Positions 14,868 to 21,986 of a stretch of 21,986 bases of DNA are shown piece after piece; position 1 is the first letter of the stretch; each line of letters starts with the position of its first letter. A program made the position numbers and the translations under genes. The stretch lies in assembly GCA_019418545.1 (NCBI GenBank), contig DYBQ01000034.1, positions 1 to 21,986 of the forward strand, read 5' to 3'. Source of the stretch: Clostridiales bacterium (GTDB lineage Bacteria; Bacillota; Clostridia; Oscillospirales; Acutalibacteraceae). Below the pieces are notes generated by a model, which had not been told where the DNA came from, ran no database searches, and was given only the letters and a program-made list of their open reading frames with translations.

Positions 14868-14907
14868 AAAAGGCTGCATGTTCACATGAACATGCAGCCT
14901 TTTCTTT
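14868..14907 (+). terminator. Terminator of the NCS2 permease gene
   Basis: A perfect 17-base inverted repeat, AAAAGGCTGCATGTTCA / TGAACATGCAGCCTTTT, with a 2-base centre, followed by CTTT, 22 bases after the stop codon. Confidence 0.88.
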
Positions 14908-15149
14908 GCGGGAATACACATCGGTTATCCCCAGATATTCTTAGTGCTCCATTTTCAATGGCTTCTGCACAATCTCAATTTAGAGTGGCGACTGGCCATG
15001 CAGCAAACTTCTGCAGCTGTGAGAAAACAGGCTGAACAAAGGGCATATCCCGGAAAACTTCTCCATCAGGTTTCCAAACTATCCCATATCCATCACACTT
15101 TCATCTTCTTTATTATGATTTGGGATAAACGAATTTGATTTTCAAATCC
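14908..15149. other. Non-coding spacer between two terminators
   Basis: About 240 bases lie between the permease terminator and the terminator of the phosphate-transporter gene. Only short open frames without ribosome sites occur. A small repeat ATTTGA-TTT-TCAAAT lies near 15133-15147. I see no gene here. Confidence 0.55.
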
Positions 15150-15191
15150 AAAAGGCCCGCTCTGCAAACTATGTCAGAGCGGGCCTTTTTT
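15150..15191. terminator. Bidirectional terminator after the Na/Pi cotransporter gene
   Basis: AAAAGGCCCGCTCTG (15150-15164) and CAGAGCGGGCCTTTT (15175-15189) form a perfect 15-base-pair stem with a 10-base loop. The T-run is six long on the plus strand and four on the minus. It lies 12 bases past the stop of the minus-strand gene. Confidence 0.85.
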
Positions 15192-15203
15192 GTAGTTATT
15201 CTA

Positions 15204-16862
15204 TTATCCCTGTACCGAAACACTTGCAGACAGCGGCACACTTTCATTTTTTTGCCAAAGTGCAAAAGCAATGTTAGTGGAGTGGTCAGCAATTCTTTCC
15301 AGATTCGTAATCAAATCATTATAAATTGCGCCGCCTTGTGCAGTACACAAGTTCTGATTTAGACGGGAAACGTGATTCTCTTTGTATTCCTTGGCCATTT
15401 TATCAATGGAGTCCTCAGTGGTATTAATCGTAAAGGCTAAATCAAAGTCCAACCGCCGTTCCTGGAACAGGCGGAAAGAATCATCCAATACACTGATTAC
15501 TTTTTCCTGCATCTGGTGCAGCTCCTGAATGGCCTGGGAGCTAAACGTCGTTTTGGTTGCCTGCAATTGCAATGCCTGTTCGGCAATGTTCTCACTGTGG
15601 TCCCCAATCCTTTCAAAATCATTCACTACATGGAACAAGGAGCCAACCAATTGCCTATCGTTGTCCTCCAGTTCCAGCGCGTTGATTTTTACCAGATATT
15701 CCGTAATATTTGTGTTCAAAAAGTTTAATACGCTTTCATTATCTTCCAACTCGTCCATTTTTTCTGTGTCCCCACTAAACAGCATTTCCATGGACATCAG
15801 ATAATTTTTCCGAGCCAAATCTCCCATACGTGCAACTTCTTTCAAAACTTGTGCTACGGCAATGGGAGGAGCTTTCAAAATCCGGGAATCGAGGAATTTG
15901 AGGGACTTGGCCTCTTTCAATTCATCCTCACCAGGAATTACCAAACAGGCCAGCTTGACCAGATAATCGCTCAGCGGCAGAAGAATTGCTGTTGTTACCA
16001 CATTGAAGGTAATGTGTACAATGGAAATCTGCATGAGGATATTATCAGGAGCCGCCATTTTTACCCAACTGATAAACGGGGTAAACAAACTGATGCAAAT
16101 AAACAACGTAGCACCAATCATATTGAACAACAGGTGCACGGTAGCTGTGCGTTTTGCGGTACGGTTTGTGCCAATGCAGGAAAGAACTGCCGTCACACAG
16201 GTACCGATATTCTGACCAAAAATCACAAACACAGCCGATTCTATGGGCACAACTCCCTGACCGGCCAGCGCCATCAACACACCTACAGAAGCAGAAGAAC
16301 TCTGGATAATCGCCGTAAACACCAAACCAATCAATACGCCCACCAGCGGGTTGGAGAAGGTGGACATCATGTCCTTAAACATCTGAGACTCACTCAGAGG
16401 TGCCAGCGCATCTCCCATGTTGGTCATACCCATAAACAGGATACCAAAGCCGGCGATAATTTGTCCCACATGCTTATAGGTGGTCTTTTTGATGAACATA
16501 ATCATCACAACACCGATGAAAATGGCAATGGGTGCAAGGTCATTGAGCTTAATGGCAATCAGCAGACCTGTTACCGTTGTCCCGATGTTGGCGCCCATAA
16601 TCACGCCTGTGGCCTGCGCCAGCGTCATCAGTCCGGCATTCACAAAGCCTACTACCATGACCGTTGTCGAAGAGGAGCTCTGAATAATCATCGTTACCAG
16701 CAAGCCTACCAGCGCACCCATATACTTGTTGCGGGTCAGCTTTTCCACGATTTTTTTCAGCCGGCTGCCAGCTGCCATTTCCAGCCCATCACCCATCAGC
16801 TTCATGCCATACAGGAACAGGCCCAGGCCGCCCAGAAGCATCATAACTTCTGAAATTTGCAT
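15204..16862 (-). CDS. Na/Pi cotransporter family protein with PhoU domain
   Basis: The 552-residue protein has two inverted Na/Pi-cotransporter repeats (about 5-145 and 165-305). They carry the paired signatures IIQSSSSTTV and IIQSSSASV and the GANIGTT / GQNIGTC motifs. A cytosolic PhoU-like helical domain follows (about 340-545, with FERIGDHSENIAE and LERIADHSTNIA, the metal-binding helices). It is the NptA/YjbB type, which moves phosphate across the membrane with Na+. In bacteria, members with PhoU tails have also been linked to phosphate export and homeostasis. It is a single gene with its own promoter and terminator. The ribosome site is modest (GGGGAA, 11 bases off). Confidence 0.93.
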   Translation of the reverse strand: MQISEVMMLLGGLGLFLYGMKLMGDGLEMAAGSRLKKIVEKLTRNKYMGALVGLLVTMIIQSSSSTTVMVVGFVNAGLMTLAQATGVIMGANIGTTVTGLLIAIKLNDLAPIAIFIGVVMIMFIKKTTYKHVGQIIAGFGILFMGMTNMGDALAPLSESQMFKDMMSTFSNPLVGVLIGLVFTAIIQSSSASVGVLMALAGQGVVPIESAVFVIFGQNIGTCVTAVLSCIGTNRTAKRTATVHLLFNMIGATLFICISLFTPFISWVKMAAPDNILMQISIVHITFNVVTTAILLPLSDYLVKLACLVIPGEDELKEAKSLKFLDSRILKAPPIAVAQVLKEVARMGDLARKNYLMSMEMLFSGDTEKMDELEDNESVLNFLNTNITEYLVKINALELEDNDRQLVGSLFHVVNDFERIGDHSENIAEQALQLQATKTTFSSQAIQELHQMQEKVISVLDDSFRLFQERRLDFDLAFTINTTEDSIDKMAKEYKENHVSRLNQNLCTAQGGAIYNDLITNLERIADHSTNIAFALWQKNESVPLSASVSVQG

Positions 16863-16928
16863 GTCGTATCATTCCCCACATTCTTTTTTTCTTTCCGTTT
16901 TTTCATTACACTATGAATCATTTACCTA

Positions 16929-16980
16929 CTATAATTTTTATAGCAGGCTCAATTCCCATCTGTTTTTTAAAACATGGGAA
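16929..16980 (-). promoter_or_regulatory. Two hairpins at the start of the Na/Pi transporter leader
   Basis: TTCCCAT (16953-16959) / ATGGGAA (16974-16980), with extra A-T pairs inside, would be at the very 5' end of the mRNA. CTATAA-TTT-TTATAG (16929-16943) follows. They could stabilise the transcript or act as regulator sites. No Pho-box pattern (repeated TTAACA-like elements) was recognised. Confidence 0.4.
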
Positions 16981-16987
16981 CGCTATT

Positions 16988-17016
16988 ATCATATTACTTT
17001 TACGGCATTTTTACAA
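16988..17016 (-). promoter_or_regulatory. Promoter of the Na/Pi cotransporter gene
   Basis: TTGTAA (17016-17011) and TATGAT (16993-16988), 17 bases apart on the minus strand. Transcription would start near 16981, leaving a leader of about 118 bases. Confidence 0.75.
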
Positions 17017-17115
17017 TCTTTTTAAATAACTTTTTTGGAATCCGGGGCGGGTTCTGCACAAATTCAGAAATATGCTGTGTGTTTTTCCATATATCCCTTT
17101 TTCTTTTGAATATAT

Positions 17116-18969
17116 TTATTCTATAGTCTCTAATGTATTTATATTAATCTCCGATGCCTCATCGTCAATGGCTGTATAAATATAAGAATAAGACGATTCC
17201 TGCATCTGAAGGGTACCGCTGGCAATCCACTGGAATTCCCGCAAGCTGTAATCATTTTTTTCATTTCCATAACCATAGATAGATTTGGGAACATAAATCC
17301 AATCAGGGCGCCTGTCCAAATCCTGCACCAGATAGTCATAGAGCAAGCTGCTGTCCAAAGTTACTTCCGAAACGGTAGGCGCTGCCACGGCACAATCTCC
17401 GCATAGATAGGCAAAAGGAAGGTTTCCAACAATCAGCACCTTTTCCCCGGGGCTTTGGGAAGAACGAATTTCTTCCACCATACTTTCATAAGCCTGCGCA
17501 TCAATTTCGGTAGTATACAGTCCCTGTGCAGGACCGGATGTCAGCTGTGTATGCAGCTCCGAAACGGGCAAATCCCGATAAGCCAAAGCTGAACGGATAA
17601 AAATAGTAGCTCCCAGCAGGAAAAAAGCAACCAGCGCCATACAGGTACGGATGACTGCCACCATGGTTTCCATAGAGCCCCGGTTGACCTGCCGAAGCAA
17701 TGGCCCATAATTTTCATATACAATGAGAACGGCCGCCAGCATGGAAGGCAGCATGGCAAAGGAGGCACCGAATCCATCAGGACTGTCGCTCAAATGTGCT
17801 CCCAGAGCCATCAGTTGTCCCGGCAAATACATCCCAAGCAGCAGAATTTTGCATCGCCGGCTTGGATTGAGCACACACAGGATGATGGGCCAAATGCCGG
17901 CGCTTGCCAACAGCTGACTCATTTTTGCATTGGCAGGCATGTCCCAGTCTGGCTGTACAATAATCAATACAATGTTTGCCAGAATACACACCGGCAGAAC
18001 AATTTTGACGGCTGTGTGGAAAACATCTTCTATACGAAAAGGCAAATCAAAAGAAAATGGCGCCCATTTAGCCAAAAGCATGAGCAGTAAAATTGAAATC
18101 TCGGCAAGATATAAAAAGTCTGCTTGGGAATACCCTTCAAAAAAGGTGAATATCCCTCGTCCATAGCTGGAAAAGGGATTGTGACGGTCGGTTATCAGCC
18201 AGGGAAAATAATTCCACAAAACTCGCCATCCCAAACGGTTTCCTAAGTACAAAAGCAAGGCTGCTATCGGAACCACTGCCCCGGAAAGAAAACACCAAAA
18301 CGGCTTTTGAGAGCGCCGTCCGTTTTTTAAAGGTCCCGGCCGGTATAATAGCAGCATGAGCAGCATCGGCACTACTCCAAGCAGGAACGTGGGATAAATA
18401 ACCCCTCCCAATCCAGCAAAAAGCCCGGCAAAAAGCGCACTGCGCCCAGTATGCATTCCATCCCTGCGATACAGCCACACTAGTGTAGTGCAGGACAAGG
18501 TCATCAACAGAAGTCCTGCTGAGGAATAAGAAAAATTAAAAATCATCCCCGGCACAAAGGCTGCCGTCAGCCAGCCTGCCAGCATGGCTGCCAAATGGCT
18601 CCGGCAAAATTGCAGCAGCCGCCGGTATACCACCCCGGCTACCGCCATGTGAACAAACAGGAAGGCAATTCTCCCTGCCAGAAGAATCCCGTCCATATTT
18701 CCTTTCCATGAACGATATAGTGCCAGAAAAGGCGCTGCAACAATCGACCAGCCTGTATGGCTGTCCCAACTGTCCACCAGTGGAGTATCCCCCAGCAAAA
18801 GACGATAGGGCGCAGCAAAGGCCACCGATTCATCCGACCAGTCGAATCCTCGAAACGCCCTCCACAAAAACAATAAAAACAACACGGCAAAGCCGGCCCA
18901 TGGCAGTACTTGCGCTGCCGGATACCGTTTTTTATTTCGCCCTGTTATCATTTCCAACCAGATATTCAT
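17116..18969 (-). CDS. Large polytopic membrane protein, GT-C glycosyltransferase-like
   Basis: The 617-residue protein has one membrane segment near the N-terminus, then an outside loop with acidic pairs (GFDWSDESVAFAAPYRLLLGDTPLVDSWDSHTG). About 10-11 further membrane segments follow, then a soluble C-terminal domain (about 460-617). That layout, with Asp/Glu in the first outer loop, is that of GT-C enzymes that use polyprenyl-phosphate sugars. I cannot name a family and the catalytic role is inferred. The C-terminal part has an alternation (GEKVLIVGNLPFAYLCGDC) seen in similar uncharacterised proteins. The start at 18969 follows GGGGGAAA. The next gene upstream on the same strand is the second AraC regulator, and a promoter separates them. 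No clear terminator follows. Confidence 0.85.
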   Translation of the reverse strand: MNIWLEMITGRNKKRYPAAQVLPWAGFAVLFLLFLWRAFRGFDWSDESVAFAAPYRLLLGDTPLVDSWDSHTGWSIVAAPFLALYRSWKGNMDGILLAGRIAFLFVHMAVAGVVYRRLLQFCRSHLAAMLAGWLTAAFVPGMIFNFSYSSAGLLLMTLSCTTLVWLYRRDGMHTGRSALFAGLFAGLGGVIYPTFLLGVVPMLLMLLLYRPGPLKNGRRSQKPFWCFLSGAVVPIAALLLYLGNRLGWRVLWNYFPWLITDRHNPFSSYGRGIFTFFEGYSQADFLYLAEISILLLMLLAKWAPFSFDLPFRIEDVFHTAVKIVLPVCILANIVLIIVQPDWDMPANAKMSQLLASAGIWPIILCVLNPSRRCKILLLGMYLPGQLMALGAHLSDSPDGFGASFAMLPSMLAAVLIVYENYGPLLRQVNRGSMETMVAVIRTCMALVAFFLLGATIFIRSALAYRDLPVSELHTQLTSGPAQGLYTTEIDAQAYESMVEEIRSSQSPGEKVLIVGNLPFAYLCGDCAVAAPTVSEVTLDSSLLYDYLVQDLDRRPDWIYVPKSIYGYGNEKNDYSLREFQWIASGTLQMQESSYSYIYTAIDDEASEININTLETIE

Positions 18970-19034
18970 CGGTATTTCCCCCAAAGTATCGTACCGGTAT
19001 TGTACTGTTATCCAGCACAGGCAAACATGGTTTT

Positions 19035-19043
19035 ATTATAGCA
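19035..19043 (-). promoter_or_regulatory. Extended -10 promoter of the GT-C-like gene
   Basis: TGC (19043-19041) directly before TATAAT (19040-19035) on the minus strand makes an extended -10; TTTTCT is 17 bases upstream as a weak -35. A palindrome TACCGGTA lies in the leader near 18992-18999. Confidence 0.6.
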
Positions 19044-19087
19044 TACTCTGTCCCGCCAGAAAACCACCAGTCGGAAGGGATTTTTCT

Positions 19088-20020
19088 TCATTTTTTCTCC
19101 TCTTCTGGCATACCTCTCTCTTTCTTTTCGCAAATCCCCAGTTTTTTACCCGAAACTTCCGGTCGGTAATCACTGGGGGCGTGTCCGGTTGTTTTTTTGA
19201 ACATGCGGGAAAAATAATTGTAATCCTCAATCCCCACCATCTCTCCGGCCTGAACCAAAGGCACACCGCTTAAAATCAGTGCCGCTGCCCGGCAGCAGCG
19301 AAGCTCGTTTAGATATCCGGTAACCGTCCTTCCCGTATAACGCCGGAAAATCCGGCATAGATAGGGCACAGATATGCCAAATTTGGCAGCAATAACCGAC
19401 AGCGCCGTTTGAGAGGAATCATTATACCATCTGGACAAATATTCCAAAATCTCACGGGTACGCTGCAAAGTATCTTGTCCCATGGGCAAAGCAGCAGGCG
19501 TCTCCTCTCCTATATTTTTGGGAAGACAGCGAAACAGCTTCCCAATCATTTCCAAAAGCTTTCCCTTTACAATCAGCTCCTTTCCCGCCCCGGGAGAACT
19601 CCACTCCAACGTCAAATCCTCCAACAACCGGGAAAGCTCCCTATCCCCATGAAAAAATGGGGAAATTTTCCCAAGCTGTTCCACTACCAGGGAAGCATAG
19701 CTGCGGGAATCGGAAAGCCGGATTTCGTTTCGCAGCAAATCAGGACTGAATTGAATAATATAATGCTTGGTGCCGTTTAAAAAATCCACGCCTCGATGAG
19801 GGACCCAGCTGTTGACGAATCCCACATCTCCCGGATACAGCCACTCCTGCTCCCCTCCGCAGCCCAGCAGGACTCCTCCGGTAACCACATAGTAAAATTC
19901 CAGCTCCTGATGCCAGTGAAATTCGCATCCCGGGCCGCCGGAATCATGCTGGTGTTCACAAATCAGCAACGGCAGTCCTCTTTCGGGCAAAGGGACGTTT
20001 TCACAATAAAAGGATTCCAT
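19088..20020 (-). CDS. AraC-family transcriptional regulator
   Basis: The 310-residue protein has an N-terminal cupin domain with metal-site-like histidines (H35-W-H37-Q-E39; then GDVGFVNSWVPHRG) and a C-terminal AraC helix-turn-helix pair (about 205-300). The latter contains LSVIAAKFGISVPYLCRIFRRYTG and IEDYNYFSRMFKKTTGHAPSDYR. The frame is open to 20200, but GGGAGG five bases before the ATG at 20020, and a promoter at 20063-20091, show that the extra 60 codons are promoter DNA. It is divergent from the sulfatase gene and is the natural candidate for its regulator, responding to a sugar or sulfated sugar. It may also be read through into the GT-C-like gene 118 bases downstream. Confidence 0.9.
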   Translation of the reverse strand: MESFYCENVPLPERGLPLLICEHQHDSGGPGCEFHWHQELEFYYVVTGGVLLGCGGEQEWLYPGDVGFVNSWVPHRGVDFLNGTKHYIIQFSPDLLRNEIRLSDSRSYASLVVEQLGKISPFFHGDRELSRLLEDLTLEWSSPGAGKELIVKGKLLEMIGKLFRCLPKNIGEETPAALPMGQDTLQRTREILEYLSRWYNDSSQTALSVIAAKFGISVPYLCRIFRRYTGRTVTGYLNELRCCRAAALILSGVPLVQAGEMVGIEDYNYFSRMFKKTTGHAPSDYRPEVSGKKLGICEKKERGMPEEEKK

Positions 20021-20062
20021 AAGCGCCTCCCACACAGGATAAGATTGTGCTAAATTTATATC

Positions 20063-20091
20063 AGTATACCCGTTTTCCAAAATTCTGTAAA
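20063..20091 (-). promoter_or_regulatory. Promoter of the second AraC gene
   Basis: TTTACA (20091-20086) and TATACT (20068-20063), 17 bases apart on the minus strand. The start point would be near 20056, with a leader of about 35 bases. Confidence 0.78.
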
Positions 20092-20101
20092 GAGCTACAA
20101 T
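20073..20101 (+). promoter_or_regulatory. Possible promoter of the sulfatase gene, overlapping the AraC promoter
   Basis: TACAAT (20096-20101) with TTTTCC (20073-20078) 17 bases upstream. The -35 is poor, and the elements overlap the opposite AraC promoter, so binding at one would affect the other. Confidence 0.35.
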
Positions 20102-20105
20102 AAAA

Positions 20106-20159
20106 GCAGAAAAATCTGCCGAAAATTCTGGTTGCCTGTATTTGTGCAGCAATTTTCGG
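20106..20159 (+). promoter_or_regulatory. Two stem-loops in the sulfatase leader
   Basis: GCAGA-AAAA-TCTGC (20106-20119) is followed by a perfect 9-base repeat, CCGAAAATT (20119-20127) / AATTTTCGG (20151-20159). Inner CTG/CAG pairs extend the latter. The second stem ends where GGAG sequences before the start codon begin. It may be an AraC binding region or an mRNA structure affecting translation. Confidence 0.4.
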
Positions 20160-20171
20160 AGAACGGAGTGA

Positions 20172-21629
20172 ATGAATATGAGAATCCTTTTTCTGGACAT
20201 TGATACCCTTCGCCCTGACCATATGAGCTGTTATGGCTATGGCCGGAACACCACGCCGAATATGGATAGAGTTTGTGCAGAAGGTGTTCGCTTTGACAAT
20301 TATTACTGCTCTGATGCCCCCTGCCTGCCCTCCCGTGCAGCACTGGTAAGCGGTATGTTTGGCATTCGCAACGGTGCAGTAGGCCACGGCGGAAAAGCTG
20401 CCGACAGGTTTTCCTGCCGCCCCAGCCGGGACTTTACCAATCTGATTGACGACAACTGCTTCCATCAAATTTTCCGCCATGCCGGAATGCACACTGCATC
20501 CATCAGCACCTTTGCCGAGCGTCACTCCTCCTGGTGGTTTAACGCAGGCTTTAACGAGTGCTATAATGTAGGAGGCCGCGGCGGCGAGTCCGGCGAAAAA
20601 GTGCTTCCCGTTGCTTTGGACTGGCTGGCACGCAACGGTGAAAAGGACAACTGGTTCCTGCACGTTCATTTTTGGGACCCGCACACCCCCTACCGTGCGC
20701 CGGCAGAATTTGGGAATCCCTTTGAAAATGAGCCCCTCGATGGCTGGATTACCCCGGAAGTTTTTGCGGAACACCGCAAGCATGTAGGCCCTCACTGCAT
20801 CAATGAGCTGGGCATGTATAACTCCGACCAGAATCCGGCTACCCCTCGCCAACTGGGCAAAGCCGAGACCATGGAAGAATTAAAACAGGTGATGGACGGC
20901 TATGACTGCGGTATCCGTTATGCCGACAGCCTGATTGGCCAGATTTTTGACTCCCTTCGGAACATGGGGATATATGAGGATACCGCGATTATCATAACAG
21001 CTGACCACGGCGAAAACATGGGAGAGCTGGGCATCTATTCCGAGCACGCCACCGCTGATTATCCCACCTGCCACATTCCGTTTATTATCAAGTGGCCCGG
21101 ATGCCGGAAAGGCGGCGTAGACACAGGCCTACATTATAATCTGGACGCACTGCCCACCATGGCAGAGCTTTTGAACGTGCAGAAGTCCGAATATTGGGAC
21201 GGCGAAAGCTATGCGGCTTCCCTTTTTGAGGAAACCGACACTGGCCGGGATAGCCTAGTTCTCTCTCAAATGGCCCATGTTTGCCAACGTTCTGCCCGCT
21301 TTGGCGATTGGCTGTATGTGCGCACTATTCACGGCGGCTTCCATCTGTTTGATAATGAGATGCTTTTCAATATTAAAGACGACCCTCACGAGCAGCATGA
21401 TGTCAAAGCCGAGCATCCTGACCTGTGTGCCAAGGGCGCAAAAATTATCCTGGACTGGCAGGAAGAGCAAATGAAAAAATCCGAAACCGACGTTGACCCC
21501 ATGTGGACGGTATATAAGGACGGCGGTCCCTATCACACCTGGGGGCATTTGGAAGAGTATGCCCACCGTTTGGAAAATACCGGCCGGGCAGAAGGAGCAC
21601 GCTTGCTGCTGGAAAAATACCAAAAATAA
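20172..21629 (+). CDS. Cys-type sulfatase, cytosolic
   Basis: The 485-residue protein is a type I (alkaline-phosphatase-fold) sulfatase. It has the formylglycine motif C51-L-P-S-R55 (CxPSR), metal ligands D9/D11 (FLDIDTLRPDH) and D278-H279 (ITADHGENMG), and FWDPHTPY typical of the family. C51 must be oxidised to formylglycine; in an anaerobe this needs the radical-SAM maturase anSME, and no such gene is in this window. There is no signal peptide, so the enzyme should act inside the cell on imported sulfated sugars or small sulfate esters. The start may be ATG 20172 or ATG 20178; GGAG at 20165-20168 suits 20178 better, GGAG at 20158-20161 suits 20172. It is divergent from an AraC regulator. 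The substrate is not evident. Confidence 0.92.
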   Translation: MNMRILFLDIDTLRPDHMSCYGYGRNTTPNMDRVCAEGVRFDNYYCSDAPCLPSRAALVSGMFGIRNGAVGHGGKAADRFSCRPSRDFTNLIDDNCFHQIFRHAGMHTASISTFAERHSSWWFNAGFNECYNVGGRGGESGEKVLPVALDWLARNGEKDNWFLHVHFWDPHTPYRAPAEFGNPFENEPLDGWITPEVFAEHRKHVGPHCINELGMYNSDQNPATPRQLGKAETMEELKQVMDGYDCGIRYADSLIGQIFDSLRNMGIYEDTAIIITADHGENMGELGIYSEHATADYPTCHIPFIIKWPGCRKGGVDTGLHYNLDALPTMAELLNVQKSEYWDGESYAASLFEETDTGRDSLVLSQMAHVCQRSARFGDWLYVRTIHGGFHLFDNEMLFNIKDDPHEQHDVKAEHPDLCAKGAKIILDWQEEQMKKSETDVDPMWTVYKDGGPYHTWGHLEEYAHRLENTGRAEGARLLLEKYQK

Positions 21630-21710
21630 TATACAAATAGGACTGTAATGCAGATTTATTCCAGTTTGTATATATAAATTTTAAAAAACACAAACTTTTT
21701 TCTGCAAAGC

Positions 21711-21739
21711 TTGCAATTTTAAAAGAGTTCCGATATAAT
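21711..21739 (+). promoter_or_regulatory. Promoter of the tRNA-Leu gene
   Basis: TTGCAA (21711-21716), 17 bases, TATAAT (21734-21739). Transcription would begin near 21746, right at a hairpin. Upstream (21629-21673) is a 9-base repeat ATATACAAA / TTTGTATAT with a long loop and no U-run. Confidence 0.75.
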
Positions 21740-21744
21740 AACAG

Positions 21745-21773
21745 AGAGGCTGGCAAAAGCCGGCCTCTTTTTT
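21745..21773 (+). terminator. Terminator-like hairpin between promoter and tRNA
   Basis: AGAGGCTGGC (21745-21754) and GCCGGCCTCT (21759-21768), 10 pairs with one G-U, an AAAA loop and a T-run to 21773. By shape it is a strong intrinsic terminator. It could end the sulfatase transcript, yet it lies directly after the tRNA promoter. Confidence 0.7.
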
Positions 21774-21774
21774 C

Positions 21775-21858
<84 letters not shown>

Positions 21859-21864
21859 ATTGAG

Positions 21865-21906
21865 AGCCTCGACACGCAATTCGCGTTCGAGGCTTTCTTC
21901 TTTTTT
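21865..21906 (+). terminator. Terminator of the tRNA-Leu gene
   Basis: AGCCTCGA (21865-21872) / TCGAGGCT (21887-21894), extended inside by ACG/CGT, followed by TTCTTCTTTTTT. It begins seven bases after the tRNA CCA end. Confidence 0.85.
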
Positions 21907-21986
21907 GCGGCTTACTCCTCGCGTCTAAGCAGGTATCTAATTCATCAATTCTTCTCAGGCAGTGCCAGAAACAAAATTCCCACCAC

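Noticed and set aside
14908..15149. Minus-strand stretch reading ...GEVFRDMPFVQPVFSQLQKFAAW..., about 40 codons, near 14980-15105
   Set aside because: It has no start with ribosome site, has a stop just upstream and no family I recognise; it could be a gene remnant but chance is as likely.
21945..21986. Possible 3' end of a minus-strand gene (reads VVGILFLALPEKN then stop at 21945-21947)
   Set aside because: Only 13 codons are inside the window; too short to support a gene, though the hydrophobic run is suggestive.

Overview
The window reads as a chromosomal segment of an anaerobic, Gram-positive Clostridia-type bacterium, possibly a gut Oscillospiraceae- or Lachnospiraceae-like organism. 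The evidence is a PAS-containing [FeFe]-hydrogenase with a PP2C phosphatase, a DUF1836 protein, strong AGGAGG ribosome binding sites, sigma-A promoters with 17-base spacers, many intrinsic terminators and a Cys-type sulfatase. The exact genus cannot be told from the sequence. Nothing suggests a phage, an insertion sequence or a CRISPR array; this looks like metabolic and regulatory chromosome.

Left part (1-2826, minus strand): a three-gene redox/H2-sensing operon made of a small [2Fe-2S] ferredoxin, a putative sensory (HydS-like, group C) [FeFe]-hydrogenase ending in a PAS domain, and a SpoIIE-type PP2C phosphatase cut by the window edge. Its promoter carries a perfect dyad over the -10. Divergent to it (3001-4445) lie an AraC regulator and a translationally coupled DUF1836 protein. 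Then come a LbH sugar O-acetyltransferase (minus), a MIF-like tautomerase (minus) and a ROK regulator (plus).

Centre (6903-12962, minus strand): a six-gene operon with one strong promoter (12934-12962), a palindromic operator just downstream of it, and one terminator (6903-6929). In transcription order it encodes two paralogous, non-canonical NCS2-like permeases (overlapping genes), an iron-sulfur-flavoprotein-like flavodoxin, a TIGR03792-like small alpha/beta protein, an SDR oxidoreductase and a stand-alone RibD-C/DHFR-like reductase. Divergent from it is a canonical NCS2 xanthine/urate-type permease (13506-14846) whose leader carries a terminator and possible alternative RNA structures. Together these look like uptake plus reductive processing of a nucleobase-like or pterin/flavin-like heterocycle. 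I do not recognise this gene set as a described pathway, and it is the best candidate for something new here.

Right part (15150-21906): a Na/Pi-cotransporter/PhoU protein, a large GT-C-like membrane protein, an AraC regulator divergent from a cytosolic Cys-type sulfatase, and a tRNA-Leu(TAG) gene. The tRNA promoter is followed immediately by a terminator-like hairpin before the mature tRNA begins.

Several starts given here differ from the longest open frame because a strong Shine-Dalgarno sequence or a known N-terminus decides them: the tautomerase (Met-Pro), the acetyltransferase, both NCS2-like permeases, the flavodoxin, the RibD-like reductase and the second AraC regulator.
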